Below are positions 8,036-15,252 of a stretch of 34,847 nt of DNA, one piece after another (the stretch's first letter is position 1; each line of letters opens with the position of its first letter). Location of the stretch: assembly GCA_937895345.1 (NCBI GenBank), contig CALAWP010000064.1, forward strand, positions 1-34,847, read 5' to 3'. The notes beneath the pieces were generated by a model. The model had not been told where the DNA came from. It saw only the letters and a list, made by a program, of their open reading frames with translations, and did no database searches. This stretch comes from an uncultured Paenibacillus sp. GTDB taxonomy: Bacteria; Bacillota; Bacilli; Paenibacillales; Paenibacillaceae. A program made the translations under genes and the position numbers.

Positions 8036-8500
8036 TCAATATTCGCCTTTGATCACAAAAAACGACCCCCGGATCGTACCGGCTAATTTCGACTTTTGCC
8101 GGGCAAACTTAAATTTCCCCTCCAGCTCCGCAGGCACCTCCATCCCTTCCGAAAGCTTGAATCCGACGGCACGCTTCTTCGGATCGTCCACCGTATACAT
8201 AACGTTGACCGCAAGACCGTCCTCATAAAAGACATAGGCCATTCGAATATTCTCCACCTGAAAACGAGACGTTTCCAAAGGTTTGCTCGACAACTCGATG
8301 CCGCGTTCTTCTTTCAATATCCGATTCACGTAGTCCAGAGTTTCCCGGCTTTCGCCGGCCGGTTCAACCGTAAATTCGTGCTTGTATTTGCTCATAAAAT
8401 AGCGGGCTTCATTCGCGCGCAAACCGGCAAGCGCTTGTTCGACCGGCGAAGATTGTACGCCAACCTCGGATACGCCTCTCGCCGAGCCGAGACGCCTCAT
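8036..8500 (-). CDS. conserved hypothetical protein
   Basis: 154 residues, not recognised. No signal peptide, no membrane segment and no cysteine pair. The middle (ETLDYVNRILKEERGIEL) is helical and the C-terminal half is rich in beta-type alternation (MAYVFYEDGLAVNVMYTVDD, KFKFARQKSKLAGTIRGSFFVI), suggesting a small alpha/beta domain. The ATG at 8498-8500 directly follows the TGA of the upstream DUF72 gene (TGAATG), with GGAG about 9 bases before it, so translation is probably coupled. An internal ATG at 8395 (MSKYKHEF) lacks a ribosome site. The long, odd N-terminal 35 residues leave the start somewhat uncertain. Confidence 0.65.
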   Translation of the reverse strand: MRRLGSARGVSEVGVQSSPVEQALAGLRANEARYFMSKYKHEFTVEPAGESRETLDYVNRILKEERGIELSSKPLETSRFQVENIRMAYVFYEDGLAVNVMYTVDDPKKRAVGFKLSEGMEVPAELEGKFKFARQKSKLAGTIRGSFFVIKGEY

Positions 8501-9376
8501 TCAAAAAAGCTCCAGCTGCTCCGGCGGCTTCTCGGTGGGTTTCTTGCCGTCCGGCCGTGTCTGGCCGAGCAGCTCCATCATCCGCTTGGCGTTGTCCGCC
8601 GCATCTCCTCCGGAGTTGTTGTTGAAGATGACCGCGACCCGGCGGCTTTGCTGTTCCAGCAGACGCAGCTTGTCCGCCCACTCCGCCAGTTCCTCGTCGG
8701 AATAGCGGTACAAATAACGGACGTCGCGCCAATTCGGCGCACCCCCGGAATTCCAGCCGGCGGCGTTGCGGCCATGCATGCGCACGATCGACACCTCGTC
8801 ATCCGTCGCCTGCAGCACCTCCGGCACGCTGCCTTCTCCGGCCTGCGGCTCGTCGCAAATGCTGTGAATCCAGCCCTCCTCCCGCATAAACCGGAGCGTC
8901 TTCTCCCGCAGCTCGCCCGCAAACCAGCTTTGATGACGGAATTCAAGGGCGCACGGATACCCTTCCATCCTCTTTTTCGTTTCCCGCAGCAGCTTCACGT
9001 TGGGGGCGGTGCAATCGAACCAGGGCGGATATTGAAACAGTGCCGCCGCCAGCCTCCCCGCTTCCATGGCAGGCTCCAGCATTCGCCGGAAAGCGTCGTA
9101 CATGACTTGCGCATCCCCGGCGTTTTGGGCCGCCGCGGCGCCTCTAGCATGCCCCGTCATGCCCTGATAAGCCTTCACGACAAAATGAAGCGTCGGCGGC
9201 GTATCCTCCACCCATTTGGCAAACCGTTCCCTGGGCTGAATCGCGTAAAAGGTGCTGTCCACTTCCACAACGGGAAAGTGGCTGGCGTATTCGGCCAGCT
9301 TGTCGCCCGGTTTCGTGCGCGGCGCATACAGCGAATCATGATCGCCCCAGCCCGCAAGCCCGATCTCGATCGTCAT
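8501..9376 (-). CDS. DUF72 (YecE-like) family protein
   Basis: 291 residues. Family hallmarks of DUF72: the IGLAGWGD start, the HFPVVEVDSTFYAIQ motif near residue 33, FVVKAYQGMTGH, LFQYPPWF, the ALEFRHQSWF motif, and VRMHGRNAAGW followed by YLYRYSDEELAEWADKL and a C-terminal VIFNNNSGGDAADNA. The fold is a TIM-like barrel; no reaction has been firmly assigned to the family, although conserved Asp, Glu and His residues suggest an enzyme. Start ATG 9376 has GGGAG 7 bases upstream. It lies 52 bases after the MEKHLA gene and abuts the next gene, making a likely three-gene unit. Confidence 0.9.
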   Translation of the reverse strand: MTIEIGLAGWGDHDSLYAPRTKPGDKLAEYASHFPVVEVDSTFYAIQPRERFAKWVEDTPPTLHFVVKAYQGMTGHARGAAAAQNAGDAQVMYDAFRRMLEPAMEAGRLAAALFQYPPWFDCTAPNVKLLRETKKRMEGYPCALEFRHQSWFAGELREKTLRFMREEGWIHSICDEPQAGEGSVPEVLQATDDEVSIVRMHGRNAAGWNSGGAPNWRDVRYLYRYSDEELAEWADKLRLLEQQSRRVAVIFNNNSGGDAADNAKRMMELLGQTRPDGKKPTEKPPEQLELF

Positions 9377-9428
9377 ATCATCACTCCCGGCAGTTCAGTT
9401 TCATATTTGGCGGCAGCTCGAAGCGCGA

Positions 9429-9962
9429 TTAATCCACATATCGATAGTTCGTAAAAGTCGCCGCCTGCCCCCGATATCGCCCCTCCTCGTCGATCACGTT
9501 CCAGACGACGGCGTCGATAATTTCAAACCTTCTGCCCGTACTGGATATGCGAACGCCGGTATAATCCTCCACGTAGCCTTGCTCTGTCACGCGTTTCATG
9601 AACCGTGCCCGCTGCTCCCGCTCCAAAGGCTCGGCCGTCAGCCGGGACGGCGTCCCGGCAAATTGCCGCTCGTCCATCTCCCATAACCGCAGCGCCATGC
9701 GGTTTCCGTAGTTTAAGACGGGATCGGCCTCCGTGCCGTGGGACAGCAAAGCGAAGGGTGCGGCGTCCAATCGCTCGCTAAGCGAACGGCCGATAGACGA
9801 CGGCGTCCGGTCTTCATCCGGCTTGCGGCCGGACACCTCTGAGCCTTCTTCATCCGTGCACGGCAGCAGCTCCCGTCCGGTCCATCTCTTGTAGCTGCCG
9901 AGCAGCAGCCTCAAATGATTGTCCAGACTCGCGGCGTCCATCCCCCATTTACTATGCGGCAT
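9429..9962 (-). CDS. MEKHLA domain-containing protein
   Basis: 177 residues. The C-terminal two thirds match the MEKHLA domain (a PAS-like fold also found in plant HD-ZIP III proteins): DPVLNYGNRMALRLWEMDER, a middle LTAEPLEREQRARFMKRVTEQGY and the closing YTGVRISSTGRRFEIIDA with VVWNVIDEEGRYRGQAATF. PAS-like fold and position suggest sensing or ligand binding, but no function is known for bacterial stand-alone members. The start ATG 9962 is chosen because AAGGGAGAGAG precedes it by 4-8 bases; a longer reading to 10004 has no site. Residues 40-70 are a charged, poorly conserved linker. Confidence 0.8.
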   Translation of the reverse strand: MPHSKWGMDAASLDNHLRLLLGSYKRWTGRELLPCTDEEGSEVSGRKPDEDRTPSSIGRSLSERLDAAPFALLSHGTEADPVLNYGNRMALRLWEMDERQFAGTPSRLTAEPLEREQRARFMKRVTEQGYVEDYTGVRISSTGRRFEIIDAVVWNVIDEEGRYRGQAATFTNYRYVD

Positions 9963-9995
9963 TCTTCTCTCTCCCTTGTTCCTTTTTCTGCCTTC

Positions 9996-10024
9996 ATCAT
10001 GCATGATTTCAACCTATTTTTCAA
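9996..10024 (-). promoter_or_regulatory. promoter of MEKHLA-DUF72 unit
   Basis: Minus-strand TTGAAA (10019-10024), 17-base spacer, CATGAT (9996-10001). The -10 lies in a perfect 12-base palindrome ATCATGCATGAT (9996-10007). Distance to the MEKHLA start is about 34 bases. Plausible but the -10 is only a 4/6 match. Confidence 0.45.
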
Positions 10025-10096
10025 CCGATCGGCATCCGTACGGCTTGGCCGTTGCACCTCATTCCCGGCATCCGGTAGATGGAACCGCCGGGCTTT

Positions 10097-10105
10097 TGTT
10101 ATGAT
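10097..10105 (+). promoter_or_regulatory. extended -10 promoter of thioredoxin-like gene
   Basis: TGTTATGAT is an extended -10 (TG, one base, then TATGAT), 30 bases before the ATG at 10136. No convincing -35 is seen, as is usual for extended -10 promoters. Confidence 0.4.
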
Positions 10106-10135
10106 AGAGGAACAGAAGAAAGGATGTTCGGAACG

Positions 10136-10447
10136 ATGGCTCTGCAAGAAATTAACGAAGCCCAGCTGAAGCAGCTGGGCGATATGGATGTTGGAAAGGC
10201 CGCCGTCCTGATCTACACCCCGCTGTGCGGCACCTGCAAGGTGGCGGAACGAATGCTGGACATTGCGGAAGCGGCCGGCATCGGCTACCGATTATATAAG
10301 GCGAATATCAATTACTTGCCGCAGATTCGCGAGCAATGGCGGATTACGAGCATTCCGTGCCTGGCGCTGCTGGATAACGGCCGCGTCAAAGAGATGATTT
10401 ACGCCATGCATTCCGTCGACTATCTGCATCGGCTGCTGAACCGGTAA
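10136..10447 (+). CDS. thioredoxin-like protein with CGTC motif
   Basis: 103 residues with the thioredoxin fold pattern: strand AAVLIYTPLCGTCKVAERML with redox pair C-G-T-C, then GYRLYKANINYLPQIREQWRITSIPCLALLDNGRV (in two blocks) including the cis-proline site SIP that lies against the active site, and a last helix SVDYLHRLL. No signal peptide, so cytosolic. The active-site dipeptide GT differs from the GP of classical thioredoxin, indicating a YtpP-like or related small thioredoxin rather than TrxA. I took ATG 10136 with AAAGG about 11 bases upstream; ATG 10124 (MFGTMALQ) is possible but its ribosome site is too close. Confidence 0.85.
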   Translation: MALQEINEAQLKQLGDMDVGKAAVLIYTPLCGTCKVAERMLDIAEAAGIGYRLYKANINYLPQIREQWRITSIPCLALLDNGRVKEMIYAMHSVDYLHRLLNR

Positions 10448-10450
10448 CCG

Positions 10451-10769
10451 TAGACGATTAATCGTCGAAGGTGGGCGCTGAGATCACTTCACCGCACCGC
10501 ACCCGAACCGTAGCAGCAACTGTAGACGAAATATCGTTCAAATGGGCGACGCACCCCGCGGATCCAGCAGCCGTAGACGAATTATCGTTCAATTTGAGCG
10601 GCGAGAGTACCGAAGTGGGCGATTTTGTACGATATTTCTTTCAAAATGGCCTTTCGGAAGCCTCGCTCCCCTCCATATAGACGAAATATCGTTCCAATTG
10701 AGGAGCGAGAGTACAAAAATGGGCGACGCACCCCGCTGTTCCAGCAGCCGTAGACGATATATCGTTCAA
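10451..10769. repeat. six-copy palindromic intergenic repeat array
   Basis: A 19-base motif, TAGACGAAATATCGTTCAA and variants, occurs at 10451, 10523, 10574, 10678 and 10751, with a degenerate sixth copy at about 10627. Each contains a small palindrome (ACGATTAATCGT, ACGAAATATCGT, ACGAATTATCGT, ACGATATATCGT) with a changing AT centre and conserved arms. Spacing is 51-53 or 72-73 bases. Sequences between copies are themselves reused: GGGCGACGCACCCCGC then CCAGCAGCCG appears after copies 2 and 4, and AGCG(G)CGAGAGTAC after copies 3 and 4. The array fills the 395-base gap between two convergent genes. No protein or terminator was found in it. Confidence 0.8.
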
Positions 10770-10842
10770 ACTGAGCGGCGAAACCATCGAAGCGAACGCA
10801 CCGGTCGGAGCGCGATCGTCAGCTCGTCGACGACAGGCCGGC

Positions 10843-11667
10843 CTAGCGCCGTTTTTTGTTCCTATACAGATAAAAGGTAATCGGGGCAAAGACGGCGATG
10901 AGCAGCAGGCTGACGCCGAGTCCCGCCGCGATTTCCGCCGCGCTCGCCGTCCCTTCCATAAGTCCTCTGGCCGCCGCGGCCGCCATGCTGACCGGATTCG
11001 CCTGCACAAGCGTCCTGATCCAACGCGGCATGGTAGACGGGTCGACCAGAATGTTGCTGGCAAACAAGAGCGGATACAGCGCCATCATGCTCGTTCCCGA
11101 CACCGTCTCCGGCCGCTTGGCCGCGGTGCCGATCATCATGAAGATCCAGCTGACGCTCCAGGCGAACAACACGAGCAGCAGAAGCGCCCATACCGTTCCC
11201 TGCACTCCGCCTTCGGGACGAAAGCCCAGCAGCAGTCCGGCGCCAAGCACGACGAGCAAAGCCGTCGCATATCGCAGCCCGTCCGTAATTAACGGACCCA
11301 GCACGGGGGAAGGCTGCCAGAACGGCATCGTCCGGAACCGGTCGTAAACGCCCTTCGTCATATCCCGGCAAAGCGCCGCCCCGCTGTGAACGGTCATCGG
11401 AACGACGGTAAGAACCAGAATGCCCGGGAGCAAAAATTGCACATACTCTTTCACGGAACCGGCAATGGCGCCGCCGAACAAAAAGGTAAAAATGAGCAGC
11501 ATCATGACGGGCGCCGCAACGGCGTCCATGGCGAAGCCGAAGGCGTTGTTTTTCGTATTATGCCAAGTGCGCCACATAAAAATCGCGGTTGACCGCAAGA
11601 CGCTCGGGCTTCGCGGCTCGGATTCCCGCACCAGGATCGACTCTTGCAGGCCGGTGTTCAAGCTCAT
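10843..11667 (-). CDS. ABC-2 type permease, DrrB-like
   Basis: 274-residue permease of an ABC-2 exporter. After a short cytoplasmic start it shows the ABC-2 membrane layout: FAMDAVAAPVMMLLIFTFLFGG, the YVQFLLPGILVLTVVPMT segment, a conserved amphipathic region GVYDRFRTMPFWQPSPVLG and further hydrophobic spans up to LLLIAVFAPITFYLYRNKKRR. The PGI and RFRTMP features are those of the daunorubicin-resistance DrrB group. Its ATG overlaps the stop of the ATPase gene (ATGA, 11664-11667), so the two subunits are translationally coupled. It should export a hydrophobic drug or lipid; the substrate is unknown. It is the last gene of the WYL-regulated operon; no clear terminator was seen after it. Confidence 0.9.
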   Translation of the reverse strand: MSLNTGLQESILVRESEPRSPSVLRSTAIFMWRTWHNTKNNAFGFAMDAVAAPVMMLLIFTFLFGGAIAGSVKEYVQFLLPGILVLTVVPMTVHSGAALCRDMTKGVYDRFRTMPFWQPSPVLGPLITDGLRYATALLVVLGAGLLLGFRPEGGVQGTVWALLLLVLFAWSVSWIFMMIGTAAKRPETVSGTSMMALYPLLFASNILVDPSTMPRWIRTLVQANPVSMAAAAARGLMEGTASAAEIAAGLGVSLLLIAVFAPITFYLYRNKKRR

Positions 11668-12620
11668 ACGGCAGCCTCCTTCTTCGGCCGGGACGCCGAG
11701 GTTATCGCGAGAAACGCTTCGTCGAGGCTGGGTTCGCTCAGCGAAAAGCCGTCCATCGCAACCTGATGGCTCGTCAGCGCATGCATCGCCTGGCCGGCAT
11801 GCTCCGCATCCCGAACGGGAATGCGGTAGACCCCGGCCTCGTCGTCTTGAAGCGCAGTCAGCTGCAAACGATCGGCCAACAAGCGGCGGAAGCCTTCCCG
11901 GTCCGCATGCTCCGCCAAGCGAATCTGCAGCGACTTGGCCCCGATGGAAGCCTTCAGCGATCCCGGCGTCCCTTCCGCCGCGATTTCCCCCTGATCGATG
12001 ACGGCGATGCGGTCGGCCAACCGGTCGGCCTCCTCCAAATATTGCGTCGTCAGCAGCACCGTCGTTCCCCGGTCCAGCAGCATTCGGACGACTTCCCATA
12101 CTTCCATGCGGCTTCGCGGATCCAATCCGGTCGTAGGCTCGTCCAGAAACAATATTTCCGGCGGCGATACGATGCCTGCGGCAATATCCAGACGCCGGCG
12201 CATGCCGCCGGAATACGTATCCGCCGTGCGGTCCTTCGCCTCCCACAGTCCGAAAGCCGAAATGAGCCGTTCCGCAATGGCGTGCGCCTCTTTCGTTGAA
12301 TAGCCGTAAAGCTTGGCCATCAGCACGATGTTTTGCATCCCCGTCAAGCTTTCGTCCACAGCGGCGAACTGGCCGGTCAAGCTGATTCGCTTCCGTACTT
12401 CGCCCGCGCTGCCGACGACATCGTAACCGGCGACGCGCGCCGATCCTCCGTCCGGCTTCAGAAGCGTGGAAAGCATATGCACTGTAGTCGTCTTTCCGGC
12501 TCCGTTAGGGCCGAGGAGAGCAAACAGCTCTCCTTTGTTGACCTGCAAATGAATGCCTTTGACCGCCTCATGATTTTGAAACGATTTGCGGAGACCGGCT
12601 GCCTCGATGGCGTAGGACAT
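11664..12620 (-). CDS. ABC transporter ATPase, DrrA-like
   Basis: 318 residues. ABC nucleotide-binding domain with Walker A GPNGAGKTT (about residues 38-46), Q-loop TGQFAAVDESLTG, signature YSGGMRRRLD, Walker B ILFLDEPTTGLD and the switch His replaced by Gln in LLTTQYLEEADRLAD, a normal feature of the DrrA group. After residue 220 comes the DrrA-type C-terminal domain (IRLAEHADREGFRRLLADRL onward) which is thought to aid assembly with DrrB. It overlaps the permease gene by four bases and begins 12 bases after the NmrA-like gene. Powers the exporter encoded by the next gene. Confidence 0.93.
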   Translation of the reverse strand: MSYAIEAAGLRKSFQNHEAVKGIHLQVNKGELFALLGPNGAGKTTTVHMLSTLLKPDGGSARVAGYDVVGSAGEVRKRISLTGQFAAVDESLTGMQNIVLMAKLYGYSTKEAHAIAERLISAFGLWEAKDRTADTYSGGMRRRLDIAAGIVSPPEILFLDEPTTGLDPRSRMEVWEVVRMLLDRGTTVLLTTQYLEEADRLADRIAVIDQGEIAAEGTPGSLKASIGAKSLQIRLAEHADREGFRRLLADRLQLTALQDDEAGVYRIPVRDAEHAGQAMHALTSHQVAMDGFSLSEPSLDEAFLAITSASRPKKEAAV

Positions 12621-12632
12621 TTTTCGGCCTCC

Positions 12633-13454
12633 TTATACAAACTCGCTTTTATGTTCGGCTGCCCACTCGGCCAGCGATTTGGCGGGACGTCCCGTCACCT
12701 GCTCGACTGTGGGAACGACCGTGTGGCCGATTTCCGGAGGATTTTGCCCCATTTGAACAAAAAAATCGATATCCGCTTCTTCGTAGCCTTGTTCCCGCCA
12801 AACCTGCCTGATTTGCTCTTCGGTCAGCTCGACGAATTCGATTTCTTTGCCGATTCCTTCTGCGATCACCTTGACCGCTTCCCTGCGCGACAGCACTTCC
12901 GGTCCGGTCAGCACATAGCTCTGCCGATGATGACCGCTCTCCAGAAGCGCGGCGACGGCAACGGCGGCAATGTCCGCTTCATGGATTCTGGCGCTTGGCG
13001 CATCTCCGAACGCCTCGCGGACGACGCCTTCCGCACGGATCGAATCCCGCCAATCCGCCAAGATGTTCGCCATAAATTCGCCAGGCTGGAGGAGCGTCCA
13101 CTCCATCCCGCTGTTTCGGAGCGCTTCTTCGACGTTGCCTTCTCCAAAGCCGCACAATACGGCAACCTTCGCCACGCCGGCTTGTTCCGCCATCCGGACG
13201 ACTTGGGGCTGCGTGTCCAGAGCGGCATTCGGCTCGTCGCTCGACGTAATGAGAAACATCCCTTTCACGCCCTCGAAAGCGGCTCCGAGCGTGTCCGGCG
13301 CATTCAAGTTGCCTGCAACGACCTCGACGCCTTCGGGCAAAGCGGCTTTAGCCGGATTCCGCGATAGCGCTCTCACTTGTACTCCCCGCAAAGCAAGCTG
13401 CCGGACGACATGCCGTCCGACCGTTCCCGTCGCTCCCGTTACCAATATAGTCAT
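12633..13454 (-). CDS. NmrA-like NAD(P)-binding oxidoreductase
   Basis: 273 residues. Rossmann start MTILVTGATGTVGRHVV with the GATGTVG nucleotide loop, arginine ALSRNPAKAALP typical of NADP(H) preference, and an NmrA/azoreductase-like body (VEVVAGNLNAPDTLGAAFEGV, WTLLQPGEFMANIL, ADIAAVAVAALLE, YVLTGPEVLSRREA). There is no YxxxK catalytic pair of classical SDRs. Members act as quinone reductases or as redox sensors; which applies here is unclear. Its ATG overlaps the stop of the WYL regulator (ATGA at 13451-13454), and the ABC exporter follows, so it probably takes part in the same response, perhaps to a reactive or quinone-like toxic compound. Confidence 0.88.
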   Translation of the reverse strand: MTILVTGATGTVGRHVVRQLALRGVQVRALSRNPAKAALPEGVEVVAGNLNAPDTLGAAFEGVKGMFLITSSDEPNAALDTQPQVVRMAEQAGVAKVAVLCGFGEGNVEEALRNSGMEWTLLQPGEFMANILADWRDSIRAEGVVREAFGDAPSARIHEADIAAVAVAALLESGHHRQSYVLTGPEVLSRREAVKVIAEGIGKEIEFVELTEEQIRQVWREQGYEEADIDFFVQMGQNPPEIGHTVVPTVEQVTGRPAKSLAEWAAEHKSEFV

Positions 13455-14359
13455 GTCTGCTGTTCCTCTCCTTCATATAATAGTTGAATTTGTTTGGCCG
13501 TTTGCGCAACGTCGCGCTTTAGTTCTTCCGGCGAAACGACCGTCACCTGCGTCCCGTAGCTGAGAACGACCGATACGGCATAGGCTCGGGAATAAAAGAC
13601 CGTACAGACGTTGATGCAGCCGTCTTCCAACGCGCACTCGCTCCCGAATTGCTCCCATACCTGAGGCTGGGCTTCCAGGCCAAACCGAAGATGGACTTGC
13701 ATGCCCTGCGCTTCTTCTTCCGCCGGGAGCTGTCCCATATCTCTCGGGGGAAAGCGTTCTTCCAAACTTTCCAGCTCCGAGAGCCTCGAAATGCGAAACA
13801 TCCGTTTCGCATGCCTTAACCGGCAATAAGCGTCCAAATACCAGGCTCCCCGTTCCCAGTAAAGCGCAATCGGCTCCGCTTGGCGGCTCGTGGCGGTTCC
13901 GGAGGCGCTTGTATAGGAAAAGGAGACGACACGGCGTTCGCGAACCGCATCGTACAGCGGATGAATAACCGCCTTCTCCGCTTCCGACGAACTCATGTCA
14001 AAAATAAGCTGGTGCCGGCTTCCTCCCTTCAACAGGGCTGGCTGCAGGCTGGAAAGCTTGCTCATCAACGCGGCGGCTTTGCCGCCCATCGCTCCGTCCA
14101 ACCCTTGCAACAAATTGTAGAGCACCGAAAAGTCGTCGACGGAAAAATGCTGCTTCGCCAGAAAAAAACCGTTCATCAGCTCGAAGCCGCCGTCCGCCCC
14201 CGTATAGGAAGCGACGGGAATGCCGGCTTGATTGATGAGCTCGATATCGCGGTATACGGTGCGGATCGAAACCTCGAACCGTTCCGCCAATTCCGCAGCC
14301 GTTACTCTTTGTTTCGACAGCAGCTCCAATGTAATGCCGAGCATACGGTCCAATTTCAT
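13451..14359 (-). CDS. HTH-WYL transcriptional regulator (YafY-like)
   Basis: 302 residues. N-terminal DeoR-type winged helix: MKLDRMLGITLELLSKQRVT, then AAELAERFEVSIRTVYRDIE as the recognition helix and AGIPVASYTGADGGFEL as the wing. The centre (from VIHPLYDAVRERRVVSFSY) is a WYL domain with AEPIALYWERGAWYLDAYCRLR in which the usual W-Y-L is nearly kept, followed by RMFRISRLSEL; a WCX-type C-terminal extension ends the protein. WYL domains bind small ligands or nucleic acid. Start ATG 14359 has GGGAGGAG upstream. It leads the operon and a perfect palindrome lies 60 bases before it, so it probably regulates itself and the exporter. Confidence 0.92.
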   Translation of the reverse strand: MKLDRMLGITLELLSKQRVTAAELAERFEVSIRTVYRDIELINQAGIPVASYTGADGGFELMNGFFLAKQHFSVDDFSVLYNLLQGLDGAMGGKAAALMSKLSSLQPALLKGGSRHQLIFDMSSSEAEKAVIHPLYDAVRERRVVSFSYTSASGTATSRQAEPIALYWERGAWYLDAYCRLRHAKRMFRISRLSELESLEERFPPRDMGQLPAEEEAQGMQVHLRFGLEAQPQVWEQFGSECALEDGCINVCTVFYSRAYAVSVVLSYGTQVTVVSPEELKRDVAQTAKQIQLLYEGEEQQT

Positions 14360-14418
14360 CTGATTGCTCCTCCCGTCGGCCGGCTGACCGGTGCATCTGT
14401 TTAGAAGATTACCACGGC

Positions 14419-14445
14419 AATTCTGACATCATGGATGTCAGAATT
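14419..14445. promoter_or_regulatory. perfect palindrome, likely WYL-regulator operator
   Basis: Arms AATTCTGACATC (14419-14430) and GATGTCAGAATT (14434-14445) are perfect reverse complements across the three bases ATG. It lies 60 bases upstream of the WYL regulator start and about 60 bases from the promoter of the divergent peptidase gene, so it can act on either side. No U-run follows, arguing against a terminator. Confidence 0.7.
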
Positions 14446-14505
14446 AAAACGGCCTGATTATTTTTTTAGTGCATAAGTCCGCCGGCACGCCTTGCAACTT
14501 ATAGG

Positions 14506-14534
14506 TTGCATGCTGCGTACCAGTTCTATAGTAT
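14506..14534 (+). promoter_or_regulatory. promoter of peptidase gene
   Basis: TTGCAT (14506-14511), 17-base spacer, TAGTAT (14529-14534). The -35 overlaps the right arm of a small inverted repeat TGCAAC-N6-GTTGCA (14493-14510), a possible binding site. About 50 bases to the ATG. Confidence 0.45.
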
Positions 14535-14588
14535 GGTTAAATAACCGAACCTTTTACAAGGCAGCTTGTCCATTTGAAAGGAGTCAGC

Positions 14589-15221
14589 ATGTCGCAGCAC
14601 CAGCCATTGTCAAGAAATATGCCCCCCGCCTTCCGTCCGCCGGGCAGGCCTTCGTCCCGCAGCCGCAAACTGAGAAACGGACTCGTCGTGTTTTTTATCC
14701 TTGCCGTGATCGCCTCCATGCTCGTATCCCGCAATGAGGACGTGCAGCGCAAGCTGCCGTTTACGGAGCAGGACGCGCCGCCGGTGACGGGGCTGCATCC
14801 CGTCGTGCAGGCCAAGCAGGAAGAGCTGAAGGCCGAAGCGGACAAGCTGGGCATTACCGTTGTCATTACCGACGGCTTTCGCAGCAATGAAGAGCAGGAC
14901 AGGCTGTACGAACAAGGAAGGGCGGCCGACGGCTCGGTCGTCACCTACGCGCGCGGCGGGGAATCGTACCATAATTACGGATTGGCCATCGATTTTGCTT
15001 TGCGGACCAAAGACGGAGACGTTATCTGGGATTTGAAATACGACGGCAACGGCAACGGCGAGGCCGATTGGCTCGAAGTCGTCGCCATCGCCAAACGTCT
15101 CGGATTTACCTGGGGCGGCGATTGGGAAGGATTCAAAGACTATCCCCATTTGCAAATGGATTTCGGATATTCGATCGGCGAGCTGCAGCGGGGGTTTCGC
15201 CCTCCGGACGATCCGGAATAA
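14589..15221 (+). CDS. M15 family peptidoglycan peptidase (VanY/CwlK-like)
   Basis: 210 residues. A cytoplasmic, Pro/Arg-rich tail, one membrane anchor (about residues 31-46, GLVVFFILAVIASMLV), then an extracellular M15 peptidase domain. Zn ligands are H128 and D135 in SYHNYGLAIDFAL and H187 in DYPHLQM; the DGFRSNEEQDRLYEQGR block (95-111) is the conserved substrate-side motif. The sequence is closer to the L-alanyl-D-glutamate endopeptidases (CwlK) than to VanY proper, so it most likely cleaves the peptidoglycan stem peptide. Start ATG 14589 with AAAGGAG 6 bases before it. No van genes lie nearby, so antibiotic resistance is not implied. A terminator follows five bases after the stop. Confidence 0.9.
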   Translation: MSQHQPLSRNMPPAFRPPGRPSSRSRKLRNGLVVFFILAVIASMLVSRNEDVQRKLPFTEQDAPPVTGLHPVVQAKQEELKAEADKLGITVVITDGFRSNEEQDRLYEQGRAADGSVVTYARGGESYHNYGLAIDFALRTKDGDVIWDLKYDGNGNGEADWLEVVAIAKRLGFTWGGDWEGFKDYPHLQMDFGYSIGELQRGFRPPDDPE

Positions 15222-15225
15222 AAAC

Positions 15226-15248
15226 AGCCGGGCTTGGGCCGCCCGGCT
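15226..15248. terminator. terminator between convergent peptidase and MFS genes
   Basis: Stem AGCCGGGC / GCCCGGCT with a 7-base loop. On the minus strand it is followed by GTTTTTATT, a good U-run for the MFS gene ending at 15253; on the plus side only TTCCTT follows, so it is weaker for the peptidase gene. Confidence 0.75.
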
Positions 15249-15252
15249 TTCC

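Noticed and set aside
8096..9454. 452-codon plus-strand open frame
   Set aside because: Antisense to the DUF72 and neighbouring genes, no domain features, no ribosome binding site.
10060..10100. CCCGGC...GCCGGG followed by CTTTTGTT as a terminator
   Set aside because: Six-pair stem with a long loop, no upstream plus-strand gene, and it overlaps the promoter of the thioredoxin-like gene.
10451..10769. CRISPR array interpretation of the repeats
   Set aside because: Repeat is too short (19 bases), spacings are uneven, spacers are reused rather than unique, and no cas gene is near.
10843..12246. Minus-strand reading of the permease with about 190 extra N-terminal residues
   Set aside because: The extension is an out-of-frame reading of the ATPase gene. 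The ATGA overlap at 11664-11667 gives the natural start.
14589..15221. Glycopeptide resistance (vanY) reading
   Set aside because: No vanHAX or two-component genes nearby; the motifs fit general wall endopeptidases of the same family.
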